This document shows, piece by piece, positions 36,901 to 50,149 of a DNA stretch of 64,000 bases. Source of the stretch: Climacteris rufus. Its lineage: Eukaryota; Chordata; Aves; Passeriformes; Climacteridae. The stretch spans positions 609,166 to 673,165 of the forward strand of contig VZRZ01007765.1 in the NCBI GenBank assembly GCA_013398175.1, written 5' to 3'. Each line of letters starts with the position of its first letter. The stretch's first letter is position 1. The position numbers were made by a program, and so were the translations under genes. The notes below the pieces were generated by a model that ran no database searches, was not told the DNA's origin, and saw only the letters and a program-made list of their open reading frames with translations.

Positions 36901-39900
36901 ATACGTGTGACGCTCTGCAAGCAATGCAAAAAAAGTGTATCAGTTTCCTTTCTGAGCACTTCACCTGCTTACTTTGCTTAACAAGAAATCAAAACACATA
37001 TCCTGTTGTTATTGTTCATGTGTGAGATACAAAGGGGGCAGCTCCATGCAACTAAATGTGTGTGACTGCAGCCTACACACTGCAATATTTCAAGGTGAAA
37101 ACGCTAAGTGGGACACCAGCCCTGGAAAAATGAATGCAGTACAAAAGACATCATCATATGTCTTATGTGTTATTCAGAGCTGTTTTTTAACAAAATAAAA
37201 GGTCTAATATCCCACCACAGAGACTCAGAGCAACCTTGTGAGCATAGATGTCCTGCTTGGCTGGAAAGCTGATGGGGTCCTTTAGTATATGAAATTATAT
37301 ATAGCTCTGATCCATTTGAAAGATACCGAAGAGATGGCTGATATTTACTGCTTTTCTCATTTTGCATGGACAGCCCACAGCTCTGGGCAAGGCAGACAAC
37401 AGCCAGTGAGGGCTGAAGTCAATCTCACTGAAGCTGTTGCCACCACCAGGTGCCTGCTGCACTCTTCCAACAGCAATTGCACCTCTGTACTGTGGGGTGG
37501 GAGGGGATACTCTCAGCATCTCAACTTTACAAACATATTAGCTTAAACCACTGGTAAAATGCTGGACTAGTCTTTCCAGCTGTGCCATAAGGGCAGCAGC
37601 TGGGTGGACGCCACATCTCCAAATTGTGCATTTATCACTGTGAGCTGTTGTCAAAGGGAAGCTGAGTCAAAGCCCTAAAATCAGCTCAGAGGTTTTAGTG
37701 GGTGAATAGGAGCCAAGTCAAGTGGCTAAAGCATCTCAACTTAACCTCATACTTTTTAGAACACATTGGATAGGTGAAAAGGAGTTTGCCCATCTTTGAC
37801 AAGTTAACAGGTATGCCTGAGGATGGAGGCAAAGCTCCAGTTTGCCAGAGGAAAGCAGGAAAGCTTCCAAGACCAAGCAGGTCTATCTCACATCTCCAGT
37901 GGCTGTGGGTAGGCTGAGCAAATTTGCTTTCAGTGTTCAGATGAAGGCTCTGGGTTGAGAACAGCAGCAGTACCCCACCCACCCCTCAGACTCAGACTCA
38001 CCTTTCCTCCCCAGGCGTGTGTGGGCCCACCCCAGCTACACCTCTCCTGTTGCTCTGCGGCCACCGGGCGTGTTTGGTCTTGCCACAGGTACACCTAGAA
38101 GGGCCAATCTTGCAATCCTTTACTCAGACAGATGGGTTGCACATAAGTAATGAGCTGCTAGCATCCCAGCATGTTAGACAATATGCTGACAATGTCATAA
38201 CATTATTTCATCCTTCTTAAAAGATAAGACCCAGCCTGTTCTAACCTGCTCAGGTCATTATCTTGTTACCACAAGATGCCCTGTCACTAACCAGTTTAGA
38301 GTATGTAAAGCTATAATTTGCACTAAAATGAATTATGTATTGTTTACAGTTTACCATTAAATTACAATGAACAAAAACAAGCATCTAGGATGCCTCTTTC
38401 AAAGTCTTCCAGATGAGTTTAAATGTACACAGAAAAAAAGAGTCTTGATATAACAGCATTAGAAATAGGCTGGAGCTTGCTTGACTAATTTTCACACTAA
38501 CTTACTTAAAAACAAGAAGGAAAACAGTGAAGATCTTTATATGGGCCATCAAAAACCCTGACTGCAAGTGTTTCCAATTTGCTTTAGTAATTAAATTGAA
38601 AGGAGTTTAAGGGTTTTTCACCCAGGTCATTTACTACCTTGGAATTTTACTGCTTGCTTTGCAAAGAAAACAAACTGGAATGAGTCACTGGTGAGTATAA
38701 AGAGTGGATGAACACTGCTAAACAAACCAAACAGTGAGCTCAAGTGGATATAGAAAACACAAGTCAGAATTCTAAATATGGATCTGAGAATAGTGTAAAA
38801 GGATTAGACGTCTTTGTCACATGAAGAGCAAACCCACATGCCAGCATGCCTTTCCAGTGCAAGCAGCCACTGATCAAAGTAACATCTACCAGTTTGTAAA
38901 TATGCTAATCTTCATGTTTACACAAAAGTGTCAGCACTTGCTTTACATCACAAAGAGCCTCATACAGTTGAAGATTAATTACTTCCAACACTGAGATAGT
39001 GTGTAAATACTGGTTTCACCAGAACCCTACCTTTTGCTGTATTTGCACAGCTCAGCAGAGGTGTATGTTGCTAAGACAGATAATTCAGGACACTTACAAA
39101 GTGTCAAATACCTCCAGATAGATAGACTTTTGACAGGTATTTTGGTGATTATGTGGAGCCAGGATTAGGCAGGTTTAGGCTTCATGTTGCAAGTACTGGT
39201 TGGAAAAATATTTTTGCCTTTTTCTACGAATTTTAACTCTGAATAGCACTATCTACCCATAACCTGATTTGTGCCTTCAGCTTTTACACTTATATGTGAT
39301 TACAAAACATTTAAAACTAATTTTTCCACTCACTGACTTAATATCACTTTCCTTCTTTATAGTGGCTTAAAGCCACCTCACAATCTACTGGACTCTTGGC
39401 AGCATCTGTGTCTGCTTGCTGAATGCACTGTTCTAACTTTACTTTAGACAAGGATAAGAGCTCTGATAGGGACAGACAGATTAATAATTTTCTAATAGTG
39501 AATTTCAGAAACCTTCAGCTGTGGTATAAAGCAGGGAAAATAATTACAATGCGTGCTGAGACTGAGAGATCAGTACCTACTGCTGCATTGTTGCAACAGG
39601 GAATGATGATAAGGAGATGAAGCCAAGGTAAGACTGGATTCCCAAGGTTCAGGTGCTTAAGTCATGGCTTGCAATAGCTCTTTAAAGGATATTTAACATT
39701 TTCATTACCATGTACTCTCTACCAAAAAACCCAAGGTGGCAATTCTACTACTAAAGGGCCATGAGCAATAATTTTAAAAAGGGAACATTTTTAAGTGGGA
39801 ATTCTCAATTTTCCTCACTTCTCCCTTGCTGTTAGTGCTTAGCACGATTGTCACAAGAACGTCACTAATTGCCAACAAATAATATCACATTTGTTTCCTA

Positions 39901-41730
39901 TTCTAAATGGTGGAAAAAAAAAAATGGGATGTTGGCAAATGCTAGCATTACAAGATTGCCAGGGCAAACAAGAGTGAACAGATGAACATAACTAGGAGAC
40001 TTAAGGAAAAGAGAATCAAATGCAACGTTCAGGAAGTGAGAAAGAAATGGCTTCCATGTGAAACACCAAACCTGAGTGGAAACACTTCCATATTAGACAC
40101 TCAGCGATGCATTCACAGGAGTGCTTGCTGCCCAAGTCAGCATTTCCCTCTTTACTGTGCATGTGACAAGGTGACAATGGCACCTCGAGGTGCTCTCAAG
40201 GCACAGGGGCTGACGGCAGCCAAGCAAGATTGATGAGGTGACACATGGGCTGCTCTGTCCCCAGTCTCTGTCTCCAGAGAGGCAGCTGGGAGCCAGCAGC
40301 CCCCGGGCCAGCCAGTGCAGGGGCAGCAAGGGCTGCAGGCAGAGCCACACCAGCTCGGGCACACAACAGCAGCAACGTGTGCAGCAGAGACTGAGGCTGC
40401 TGTGGTAAAATCAACATGCTCCATCTCACGTTTGCATAGGGCAACACAACCATCAGATTAATTACTAATTACAGTGGATTGCTCCTAAGTAGGTTCACAG
40501 CAATAACAGTAATAAAAAGACTAAAAGAAGCATTATTAGCATAGTTAATTATATGACCATTGGCGAGATTATTGATGGAGATACAAAATGCTGTTGAACA
40601 AGAAAGATATGTTTGACATTGCTTAAGAGAAGCTTCCCTATTGCTTCACATCTTTTTGGATTTTTCTAATCATCTCATCTGTGTTCCAAAAGTGCAAAAA
40701 AACAGTAATTATCTCTGTTTGATCTTTGACTAACAATTATTTATGAATCTAATGGAACAATAGTTTTTCTAAAATGTAAGTAAACCCAGTAATCTTTATC
40801 AGCATAAAATCTTCAGCCACACTGGACTGGGTTATGGGAATCTGTCGTGTGATGAAAGCAGACAATAGTAATTTATTGGTTTAGTCATAATCCTTTCAGT
40901 AGTCCAGATTGCTGTTGCAAATTTGTTAAAAATCTGCTACCATTCACTGAGCAACAGTACAACACCTGAAGCAATAACATGGGTGGGGAATGTAAAGGAG
41001 CACTCGGATATTCATGTGTGGCATGAGTTAGACAAGGCCACGGGAAAAAAGCTGAGAAAGAACACTGTTGCACAAACCAGAGAGAGATTCCTGTTCTCCC
41101 ACAGAGAATGCATACATGCAATTTAATCTCCAAATAGAGACTAGTTTAACTTTACAAATGCTTTCAAAGTACAAAAAAGAATTATTCACTCAGTAGTTAT
41201 TTTTTATCCTTTACAGAGTGGCCACATGCTCCTGTGAAGGACCTACTGCAACGAGACACCACCTGCATAAAACCACACTCTCATGTGAAAAGTATTTACA
41301 TTAGTACACACTGTATTCCCTTTAATTTTTCTTTATTTGGTGCACTTGGCAATACATAGCTTGCAGCACAATCAGCCAGTTTCTTCAGTGTTTAACATGG
41401 CAAATTCAAGAATAAATATTAATATTTTTAATCATCTAGTTTGGCAAAAGAACTGAGGAGCAGCTGCTGTATGTACGACTGCCTTCAGTTTATATCCTGA
41501 AATAAGCTGGACTTGACTACCCCCCTTTAAAAATATCCTAGAAGGCAGACCTCTGTTGAAGTCTAGCTTTGGTGGCAGGTATAATTATAGGCTCCCATTG
41601 AGAGGGAGACAGAGTTGTGACTAAGTGATATAGATCTGTTTTCAGAGCAACACTCAGCAAACAAACAATCCTCCCAAGCACTTCAAGGGAACACAGCACA
41701 GCACAAATGGTTGTGTTAGCACATGCTCGT
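33946..41730. other. non-coding sequence, no gene seen
   Basis: Frames reach at most 95 codons (37695-37982 minus) and none is recognisable. At 40093-40453 three overlapping minus-strand frames lie in a GC-rich patch, and their leucine/alanine-rich products are typical of antisense or chance reading. I see no CR1 or SINE remnants. Confidence 0.65.
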
Positions 41731-42280
41731 CTCAACATTACTTTTTGGTTATGTTCTGATCACTTAATGCTAGTCATCATATTTATGAACCTCGCCCATG
41801 AACACTAACATGCAAACTGAAATTTAGGACTCCTGACCTCTAACACGAAATGGCCATAGGTGTTCCCACAGCTGTTAAATAAACCTATGTTTATGGAGCC
41901 ATAAATGTAGTGCAGGTGAAGTTTCCAATGATATAATAACAACTTCCATCGCTGTGCAGTTTGTCATTTATACAGCAGTGTACCCTCACCAGTGAATATT
42001 GTTTGACAATAACAGCACAGGTTCCTTGGATTAAATCACTCTTTCTTCATTTATGAGTCATTCGACCTTTAACCTTCCAGAGGAAGATCAAACCACTTCT
42101 TAAGGCCCCACTCTTTTAACCGAGGAGCACAACAGTTGGTTAGATAACTAAGGAGGTTGGTATGTGCCCCCAGGGTTTCACAAACAACTGTCCTAGATCT
42201 TTTATAAGATAATCTTAACATAATCATGTAGCCACAATTTGTCGTGTAAATTCCCAATTAAAAACACCAAATAGGAGCTG
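41731..42280. promoter_or_regulatory. complex AT-rich block, candidate conserved non-coding DNA
   Basis: Repeat-free sequence with clustered factor-like motifs: TTTATGG/CATAAAT pairs at about 41890-41908 resembling posterior Hox or CDX sites, and ATTGTTTGACAATAAC at 41998-42013, where ATTGT is the SOX core. It holds one 62-codon minus-strand frame with no identity. Conservation is assumed, not shown. Confidence 0.2.
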
Positions 42281-45200
42281 TAAATCATGATACAACTGCC
42301 ACCTTTTCAGGACTGATACACAGTTTGAAAAGCAGTAGAGAAGCTCTTGTTTGTGCTTGTTCTAATACTCAAGACACAACAGCAAAACAGTCCATTTGAT
42401 TTACAAGTGAGTGACAAAGTGACAGGACATCTGAAACTGCTCGAAATTTAACCTAAGCAGCAACAGAGAACACAGAACTTACAAAACTGCTCCATCCCCC
42501 ATTCAGGACTATGCTTGCAAAAATGAGCATTTGTGTTGGCATGGCTCCACACCCACTCCTTGTCCCAATTTACAATAAACTGCAGCACGCTTCTGTTGGG
42601 AAGATTGATGGAGATTTGGGGGATGGGAGGAGATTTTGTTTTTTAAAAATGGCAGCTTAATTACAATATAAATGTTAAAAAAATAAATAGTCATTAAAGC
42701 CCTTGATCCATGGCTGATTGGCTTCATTCCACAAACTTTAGCAAAGTCTGAATCAGACAGAACCAAAGATGCCCCATCTCTCACAGCACCTTGGCCTTTG
42801 TCAGGGATCCAGCTGAGCTGTGGGTGCCCATTCATGGTGGGTTTCATGTGTCCATCAGGACACAGATGTCCAGCCTAGCTCATGATACCACAGGTCCACG
42901 TTCCAAGACATCTTTTCTCCTGCCACCATCAAAAGTTAATCTCTATTTGCTTTGTGAAGATCCTTCTGTAGCCTAATTTATTCCAGGACCAGGCTTTAGT
43001 GCTGAGTGTCCTGGCTCCTTGTTCTTCACATGCACAGTCACGTTCAGATGCACACCCCTTCCCTGCAACACCCTTCCCCACTCTGGCAGCCAGAAGCATA
43101 ATCAGAATGAGTTTTATAGGTGATGCATAAACAATCCAACAATTAATTTAAAAAAATTTAAAACATTCAGCAAATATCTTAGTTGCTGTCAACAAGCAAT
43201 CAACAAATGCAGATGGTGTTTTTCTCCTCCTACTTCACACTTTCCATGTTTCCCAACACTTGCCAGAATGTTGTGGTGATAGATGCAGACAATAGATGCT
43301 TTACTAAACATGTCCTTGATATCTGCATAATCTCCTTTAATATATATCATTAACTTGGGCCAATCCCATGTTATTGCTTCCTCAACACTGCTAGCACATC
43401 ATGATCTGGAAGGAGCTATTTATTGCTCCAAGAATATGACTGTCTCGCCCAACCAGTCAGACCTCAAAATTTGATTTACTTATCCATTTTAGCTTCTGTT
43501 CCCTCCAGTACCTAATGCAGAAAAGACAAAAATGAGACACTGCAGCCACTGACTTGCAATATAACATCCCTCACAAACACTTTTCCACACTACTAAAGTC
43601 TGGGCATCTGCAAATCCAAGGTTATGGAAATGTATTGTGATCACTAATAAAATCCCTCTCATCAAATTTTTCAAGTGTAAAATATAGTCAGAGCGCGAGT
43701 ACTTTTCTTCAAGTGCAAAACTCATGCTTGTGAGGTGCACAGGATCTGAATCCTCTGAGGGGAAACTCAGATATCTCAGAACAGAAGAGTTCCAGAACTG
43801 CAGAGGGGACAACTTCTTCTGTGTTTTCTGGTAAAAAGTTGCACTTGGGTCACGTGATAGAAACAAATTGCCTTGGCAGGAACATGGAGAAGACAATAGC
43901 AACAGGCACATGCTGAAGAAACAGCATGTTAAAGTGGTGGGCAAGGTCAGATTGTCAACCTGAGTAACCTGGACTAAAGTAGAATTCAGGGAGTTAGAGC
44001 TCTTTCTCTTACCCCAGATTTACTGAATGAGCCTCAGGACCACAGTCCCCAAACAAAGAGCCTCAGATGGGGCAGCCTGCAGTGAGGAAATGCTTGGACG
44101 TCTATCTAGGGCCCATATCTCACAGAAGAAAAACAATCCTGGCTGAAGGCTCCCTTGCTGTGATGCAGCAAGAATCTGTGGTCCCTCAAAGCCAGCTGGA
44201 ATGGTCTGGCTTCCAGTGGCAAAGCTGCTCTGACAACCTACTGCTGTGCAGTGCTCAACAGGACAGCACCATGCTGGCCACCAACGCACTGCTGAGGCCA
44301 AGCTCATCAGGAATGTTGGCCCATGTGGCACAGCCCCACACACTGCTCCGAGCCATCCTCCTCCCAGTGGATCCCACACATCACTGTGCCACAAGGGCCC
44401 CTCCTACCCCCTCCCAGGCACAGAGCATACTTCATGTTAACAAAATAGCTTTTTTTCCTCAATACTCCTATGTTTCTTCCTTCACCTTTTACCTTTTTTG
44501 TAATTTAATTTTGTCTTTATGAAAACAGCTATCAACTTATCAGAGGACAATAATAACAGCCTCTCCTTTCTTCTCTGTCTTCTTACCATGGCCAGCAAAG
44601 GAGATCCTGTGGGAACAATCCTAACACCTCACTCTGTCTAGCAACTTTGCCCAGCATAATATTATAGTCAAGTGTACCAAATTTTCCATGTTTTAACTGC
44701 ATAAATACCTCAACAAGTCTCTTGTCATCCTTTCTTTTGGATAAATGCACTCTGATCTGGGCATTTTCTATATATTCTTGAGAGTGGCTGTTTCAGGAGT
44801 CATTACAAATCCATGTTTTGTGTTCCTTAGCAGTACCTAAAAGCCATGTGAGCAGCTGCACAGGGTGTTCCATCTACTCTGCTTCATTTGTAAGGCACTT
44901 TTCAGATACTAAAGATTCAACCCTCATACCATGCCAACAGACTATTCTGCTTTAGGCCACAGGGATCATTCAGAACCATGCCAAGGAAAGCATCATGCTA
45001 CATGATGGTAGATGCTAAAATACGAGCACTGTTGATCTGAATTACACAGATATTTGTACAGGCTCTGCAAGCCTTTCCCAAAATGCACAGAGTTCAGTCC
45101 GGTGCAACTTATGAAAACTGCTCTGGGACCAATTTAATTTTTGATTGTTCTTAAGACCTGAGTAGGAGCCTAGAAGTTTTGCTCCTGGGACCTTAATTTT

Positions 45201-46539
45201 GGTACAGAGTGTATTCATGTTTGTTCTATAGGTACAGAAGCCCAGACGAACAGGCTGTGTCCTCCCAGAGGGAGGCAGACAGATATGGCCTCTTTCTTTT
45301 TTTTTTTTAACCAAAGGCCACAACAGGTTCCACTGCTCCCCAGACAGTCCTGAGTAAGACAATTCATCTTGCAAAGAAAGGCCAGCAGGTTCACTGACCT
45401 AACTAATAGGCATGCTACAGGAACCCTAGAATATGTTCAGACAACAGCCCTTTATATTTTGGGTAAATGCTCATGCCTGTCATTGGCATTTCCTATCCAT
45501 TGTATTCTCCTGATAAATTCAACTCATTACCCTTTGCCCACCTTTGTTGGGCTTTAAGTCTGTATATCCTGTATCACGGTAGCAGTCTGCTGAAAGTCTG
45601 ATTTTTTTCCTTGGCAATCTCTGCTAAAATCATGACAGAACTTACACAAATATAAAATGGAGTCACTCAGAAGCTATTTTCTCCTTCACTTTGAACAAAT
45701 CTACCAGCAGTTGTGTAGAAACAAAACCAGGTTCAGTGGCCAACCAAAAAAGGCCAGGAAGGAGATGAAGTGTTACCCACCCTGGGTTCCACTGGTATGT
45801 CTATTTTTTTAAATCTTCAGCTGTTATTAATATTTCAGTACTAGACTGGCAGTATTCAGTACCTGATGGAGATGAACATTACTGAAAACAAGCACAGCAG
45901 GACCATATTGCTCTTTAGTTTGGGATTTTTGATAAGCCATTGCCATTGTGAAATCTGTCCAACTGCTCATGAAGCTCTGGCAAAGTGAAACGAGATCCTT
46001 TTGCCCAAACCCCGTAACAGAACCTCGTGCCAGATGACTGTATTTCTTGCATGCGTAAAATTTGCTTCAATCAGTTGACAGAAGGTTTGGGGTTTTCCAA
46101 ATGTTGTGAACCTGGTTGAGATTATTGAAATCCTCAACTCTAGGAGTGTTGGGTTACTGTTCTTTTAAAGCATGCTTCCTCTGACAACAAAATGTAATTA
46201 AGGAGGCCATCGCTGTCATGTTACGGTCTCTTTTTAGAAGGTCTGGAAGAATGTAAAAAGGGCATAGCAAAAGTTGCTTAACCTCCTTAGAAATAAATGT
46301 CCTTAACATTTTTACGTCTTCTCTTTGGTCCATATTGGTCACAATGATGAAACAATTTAAAGGAGAAAAGGTCATGGCAAAGCAGTGAACTTTATATGCT
46401 CTTCAGTGCAATAAAAGTTACTTAACATATTAGCATGGGAAAGGCATGCCTGGCAATATGAGGGAAGAGGATGGATTTCAGATTCTCAGTAGGCTGTTCA
46501 GAGAAAAAAGTCTTTGGGTATCTGTGTGAATCAAACACC
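42281..46539. other. non-coding sequence, no gene seen
   Basis: Frames of 151 codons occur at 43489-43944 (minus) and 44067-44522 (plus). The first starts with a leucine-rich stretch resembling a signal peptide, but no domain follows. The second faces an opposite-strand frame of 124 codons over the same GC-rich patch. I regard both as chance. A T-run sits at about 45298-45309. Confidence 0.6.
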
Positions 46540-46557
46540 AAAAAAAAAAAAAAAAAA
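46540..46557. repeat. poly(A) run of 18
   Basis: Eighteen consecutive A residues. Nothing upstream looks like a retrotransposed gene copy. Confidence 0.9.
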
Positions 46558-49233
46558 TGAAACACTTGCAAATTTTCTATCTTATCTAATTTCGCTAAAA
46601 GGAAGAAAAACTAAGTTAAATCCTTCCATCCAATATTCAACACGCATGAGCTATCATGGAAAAGCAGCTACCTCCCTTCCAACACGTGCTGTACTGACGA
46701 TAGGTTCAAAAATTGGAATGGTTGAAATTGTCTCTCATTTATGCCAGCACCTACAGGAAAAAAGACAAATTTTAGTCAGGAAGATTATTTTAGGCTCTAG
46801 ATTGAAAATTAAAGTAATACCTACTTTTTTATCATATGTATTTGCTACTTTGATTATATACAGATGGGGTACAGAAAAAAATTCTTAAACCATCTCCGAG
46901 TTGGTAAAAAAAAAAAACATTTTACAGAAAATTCACCTTTTTCTCCTTGTTCTCATGCTGCCAATACAAATACAACTCCTAAAAACGCAAACATCGAACC
47001 TTTCAAATCCTTTTTTCTATCAAAGTCAAAGATTCTGCAGAAACAAATAGGAATTAAAATCCACACTTCTCTTGGGGTTTGGTGTTTGGTTTTTTGGTTC
47101 AAATTATTTTTTTTCATACACTAATTTTCTTTTAAAAGAAAGAGTCTTCTCATCTTCCTAAGGCAATCATTTTTGCTCCCTAGTTTTAGAAACTGTACTG
47201 GGGATGAGAGTGATTTTATTTTTATATATTATTTCAAAGGGTATGTTTTCCTTCCAATCTCTATATAAATCCTTCTTAAAGCTTACTCTGGTTTTCACCC
47301 TTCTGGAGGTTCACATTTTTATGTACTTCTGGCCAGTGCCAAGAGAAATTTTTTTTTCCAAGCACCTTATTTTACAAAAATTTTTGAAGTTTACTTGCAT
47401 TGTGTCTCATAAGTCTTCACAACATCAACTGATTGTGAAAATTGTACTGATTCAGTCAAAAAGAAATATATTGTACTGTGTGACCAAACAAAATCACCCC
47501 AGACTTAGAGTCCTTAATATTCAAAACTTCCATAAGTGAACTGTAACCAAGAAGAATCCATTATAATAATTTGAAAAATGAAAACTTGAAAAAGTTGTAT
47601 CTGTTTGTGAACAATTCATGAGCACAGAATGAGGCACAATTCATGGAATGAATTATTCTTTGTGAATTATTGGCCCACTATTATCCTCGTAACCAATGAG
47701 ACACATGATTTACATTTCTTTTACAGGCAATAGTAGCTAATTGATGTCCTGGTGTGATATGGAATGAAGCACAGTCATATAAATAAATTGTTTCCTAAAT
47801 TCTTCACAAAAACACATTAATATCTTTGACACCATGCAATTGTATGCGGTGAACACTGCTAAGACAGTAATCGTGTCATCAAGAGTTAATTTATTCTCAG
47901 CAAGTCCATGTAATGCAGATATTAATCTCCTGGAGCACACACTGTTGTTCAGGGTTAAAACATTCACAGTTTCTGAAACATAAACAAGTCTCACACTCAC
48001 AGCTGTTCTCCAAGAGCCAAACTGAGCTGCTGCTCAGCAAGGATTTGTCACTTAGCTGCCTTTTTTGAAGAATGAGTAAAGAAATTCAGAACACAAAGGG
48101 AGGGTGAGGCTGTTCATATTTCCAGAGACTTTTCTGCTACCTGTAAGTTACAGCTATCGAGTTACAGATGCAGATGAATTTTTAAAAAGTGAGCAGTGCA
48201 GGTCTTGGAGAGGGGCAGGGCTCCATGCAAGATTCAGAAGACTCAGAAGAAACAGTCTTTTGAGAAGATAATTTGAATGCAAACAGGGCTTAAAAAACTC
48301 CAAACCACTTCCTAAATCCATCTTGCTGTGTATTACCTTAGTTTGCCACTTTACAATACAAAATGGACAGAATGAACCCCCAGAGCAAAGGTTATGCTTC
48401 AGCAGAGCTGCTGGATTGCATTTCCAGCAACCAGGGCACGTACAGGGCCACCACTCAAGTAACACAAAATGACACTTGCCATATCCAGCATCTGAGAACA
48501 GAAGTGGCCTCTGAGCAGGTGGCCACCATGAACCCCACATGTCTTTAAGCCTTCAGAATAAGGGCAAGGTACCCCCTGGGCCCTGTCCCAGGCAGCTGTG
48601 TTCAGAGCAGGAGAAGCCCTGGGTCCAGCTCTGCATTCTCCATGCTGCTGTCTCCAGGGAAAGCTGTGAATTAGAAGATTTGATACACTGCCCTGAGGTG
48701 CAATTCTTTTTTAACTTTTTTTTCTATCTCTCTTTCAAGTCTGCTGCCTTGACTATGGGCTCAGCACAACCACTGCATGATATCTTCATCAACCATTTGA
48801 AAGCTCTGGGTCAGAAGCTCTGAGATTTGAAGGTAGAGCCATGCTAATTTTCTGAATGGCCCTTTTGACCACAGTCAATTTCTACTAATTAGAAAAAAGA
48901 AATAATTAGTTAATGTTGGTGAAGAGCTTTGAAGATGAATAAGCTATGGGGAAAGCACCAGGCATATTAGTAGGAAACAAGTTTGATCATTTTTAAAATT
49001 TGTATTTAAGTAGCTCAAAGTGATTATAAATGGACCAAATGTAATAGCTAACCACCGTAAGATTAATACAATGTCTTTTGGGAAATTACAGTTTATATTA
49101 TACAATTAAGTATTATACAATTGCTTTATTTTAGAGACTCCTCCTTGGAATTGTCTATTTAGTTCCAGTCAGTATGCTTTTTATATGTCATTTAATCTTT
49201 CCTCTAATTTGTACAAGTAAATTATAATTACTA

Positions 49234-49251
49234 TATAATAATAATAATAAT
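49234..49251. repeat. (TAA)n microsatellite
   Basis: About six ATA/TAA triplets. Confidence 0.85.
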
Positions 49252-50122
49252 GGCAATGGTTAGACAAGCAAATGTGAGTCTGCACCTGAGAAATATCATA
49301 TTATAAAACAGTCTAGTAGAAATTACTCAGGCAGGTTGTTTTCCATTCACCAGATGCTTTGTCTACTTATAACACTTCAAAACAGCACTGTAACACGTTC
49401 ACAGAGTGCATACAATGGGCCACATCCTGACCTGGTTCTATCAGCACAGCCCCATTCCTTATCACAGTCTAAAGCAATAGTTGCCTCATTTGGTAATTAC
49501 ATGAAAATGGCAAAGCAAAAGATGAAGCTCTCCTTTCTTCTTGCTGAATCCTGGGGGTATTTGATATGAAAACTTACATTTCTATAAATCTCTTTACTTT
49601 GCAAAAAGCATGGTGCATGCTGCCCATGACTGAAACAGTGCTGGGGCTCCAAGTGAGAGCCAATTTGGACAAAAATATTCTCTTCATTTCTAGTTCCCGT
49701 AAAAAAAGGTCCATCTTTTGTATTACCACGAGACCAGAGCCTGTTCCCATCTGGGTATGTGTCCAGATACCTTAGGTCCAACAGCATGACCAGAATTCCA
49801 GCATGTGTAACTCACTGTACTCCTCCTGCAGGAATGACTATACTTTAGCTTACCAAATCAGCCACTCCTCAGAGACACCTCTGCAGCACATATTAGTGTA
49901 TGGTTCTCTTCTCCCCTCCCTTTTCAAAGTGCCACTCAGAAATAATTTACCCTCTGTTAGCTGGGATGATAAATGTAAGATATATTTGGCAACCTTCATT
50001 CCTGGTTTCCTTCTTGGCCCCTCCTCTTGCTTGTAAAACTCCAGATGAAATTACCACCCTACTGTCATTATTATTCCATTGCCACAAACCATCTGGACAT
50101 TTTCTATATGGAGTAGAGAAAA

Positions 50123-50149
50123 GAAAGTAGTAAAGTAAGTAAAGTAAGC
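50123..50149. repeat. AAGT-type tetranucleotide repeat
   Basis: Imperfect AAGTA/AAGT units in a short tract ending at AAGTAAGC. Confidence 0.8.

Noticed and set aside
43489..43944. 151-codon minus-strand frame with a signal-peptide-like start
   Set aside because: A leucine-rich start arises easily by chance. No domain follows, and no splice or promoter context supports it.
44020..44522. Opposing open frames of 124 and 151 codons in a GC-rich patch
   Set aside because: Both strands are open over the same bases, as expected when local GC content lowers stop frequency. Neither product is recognisable.
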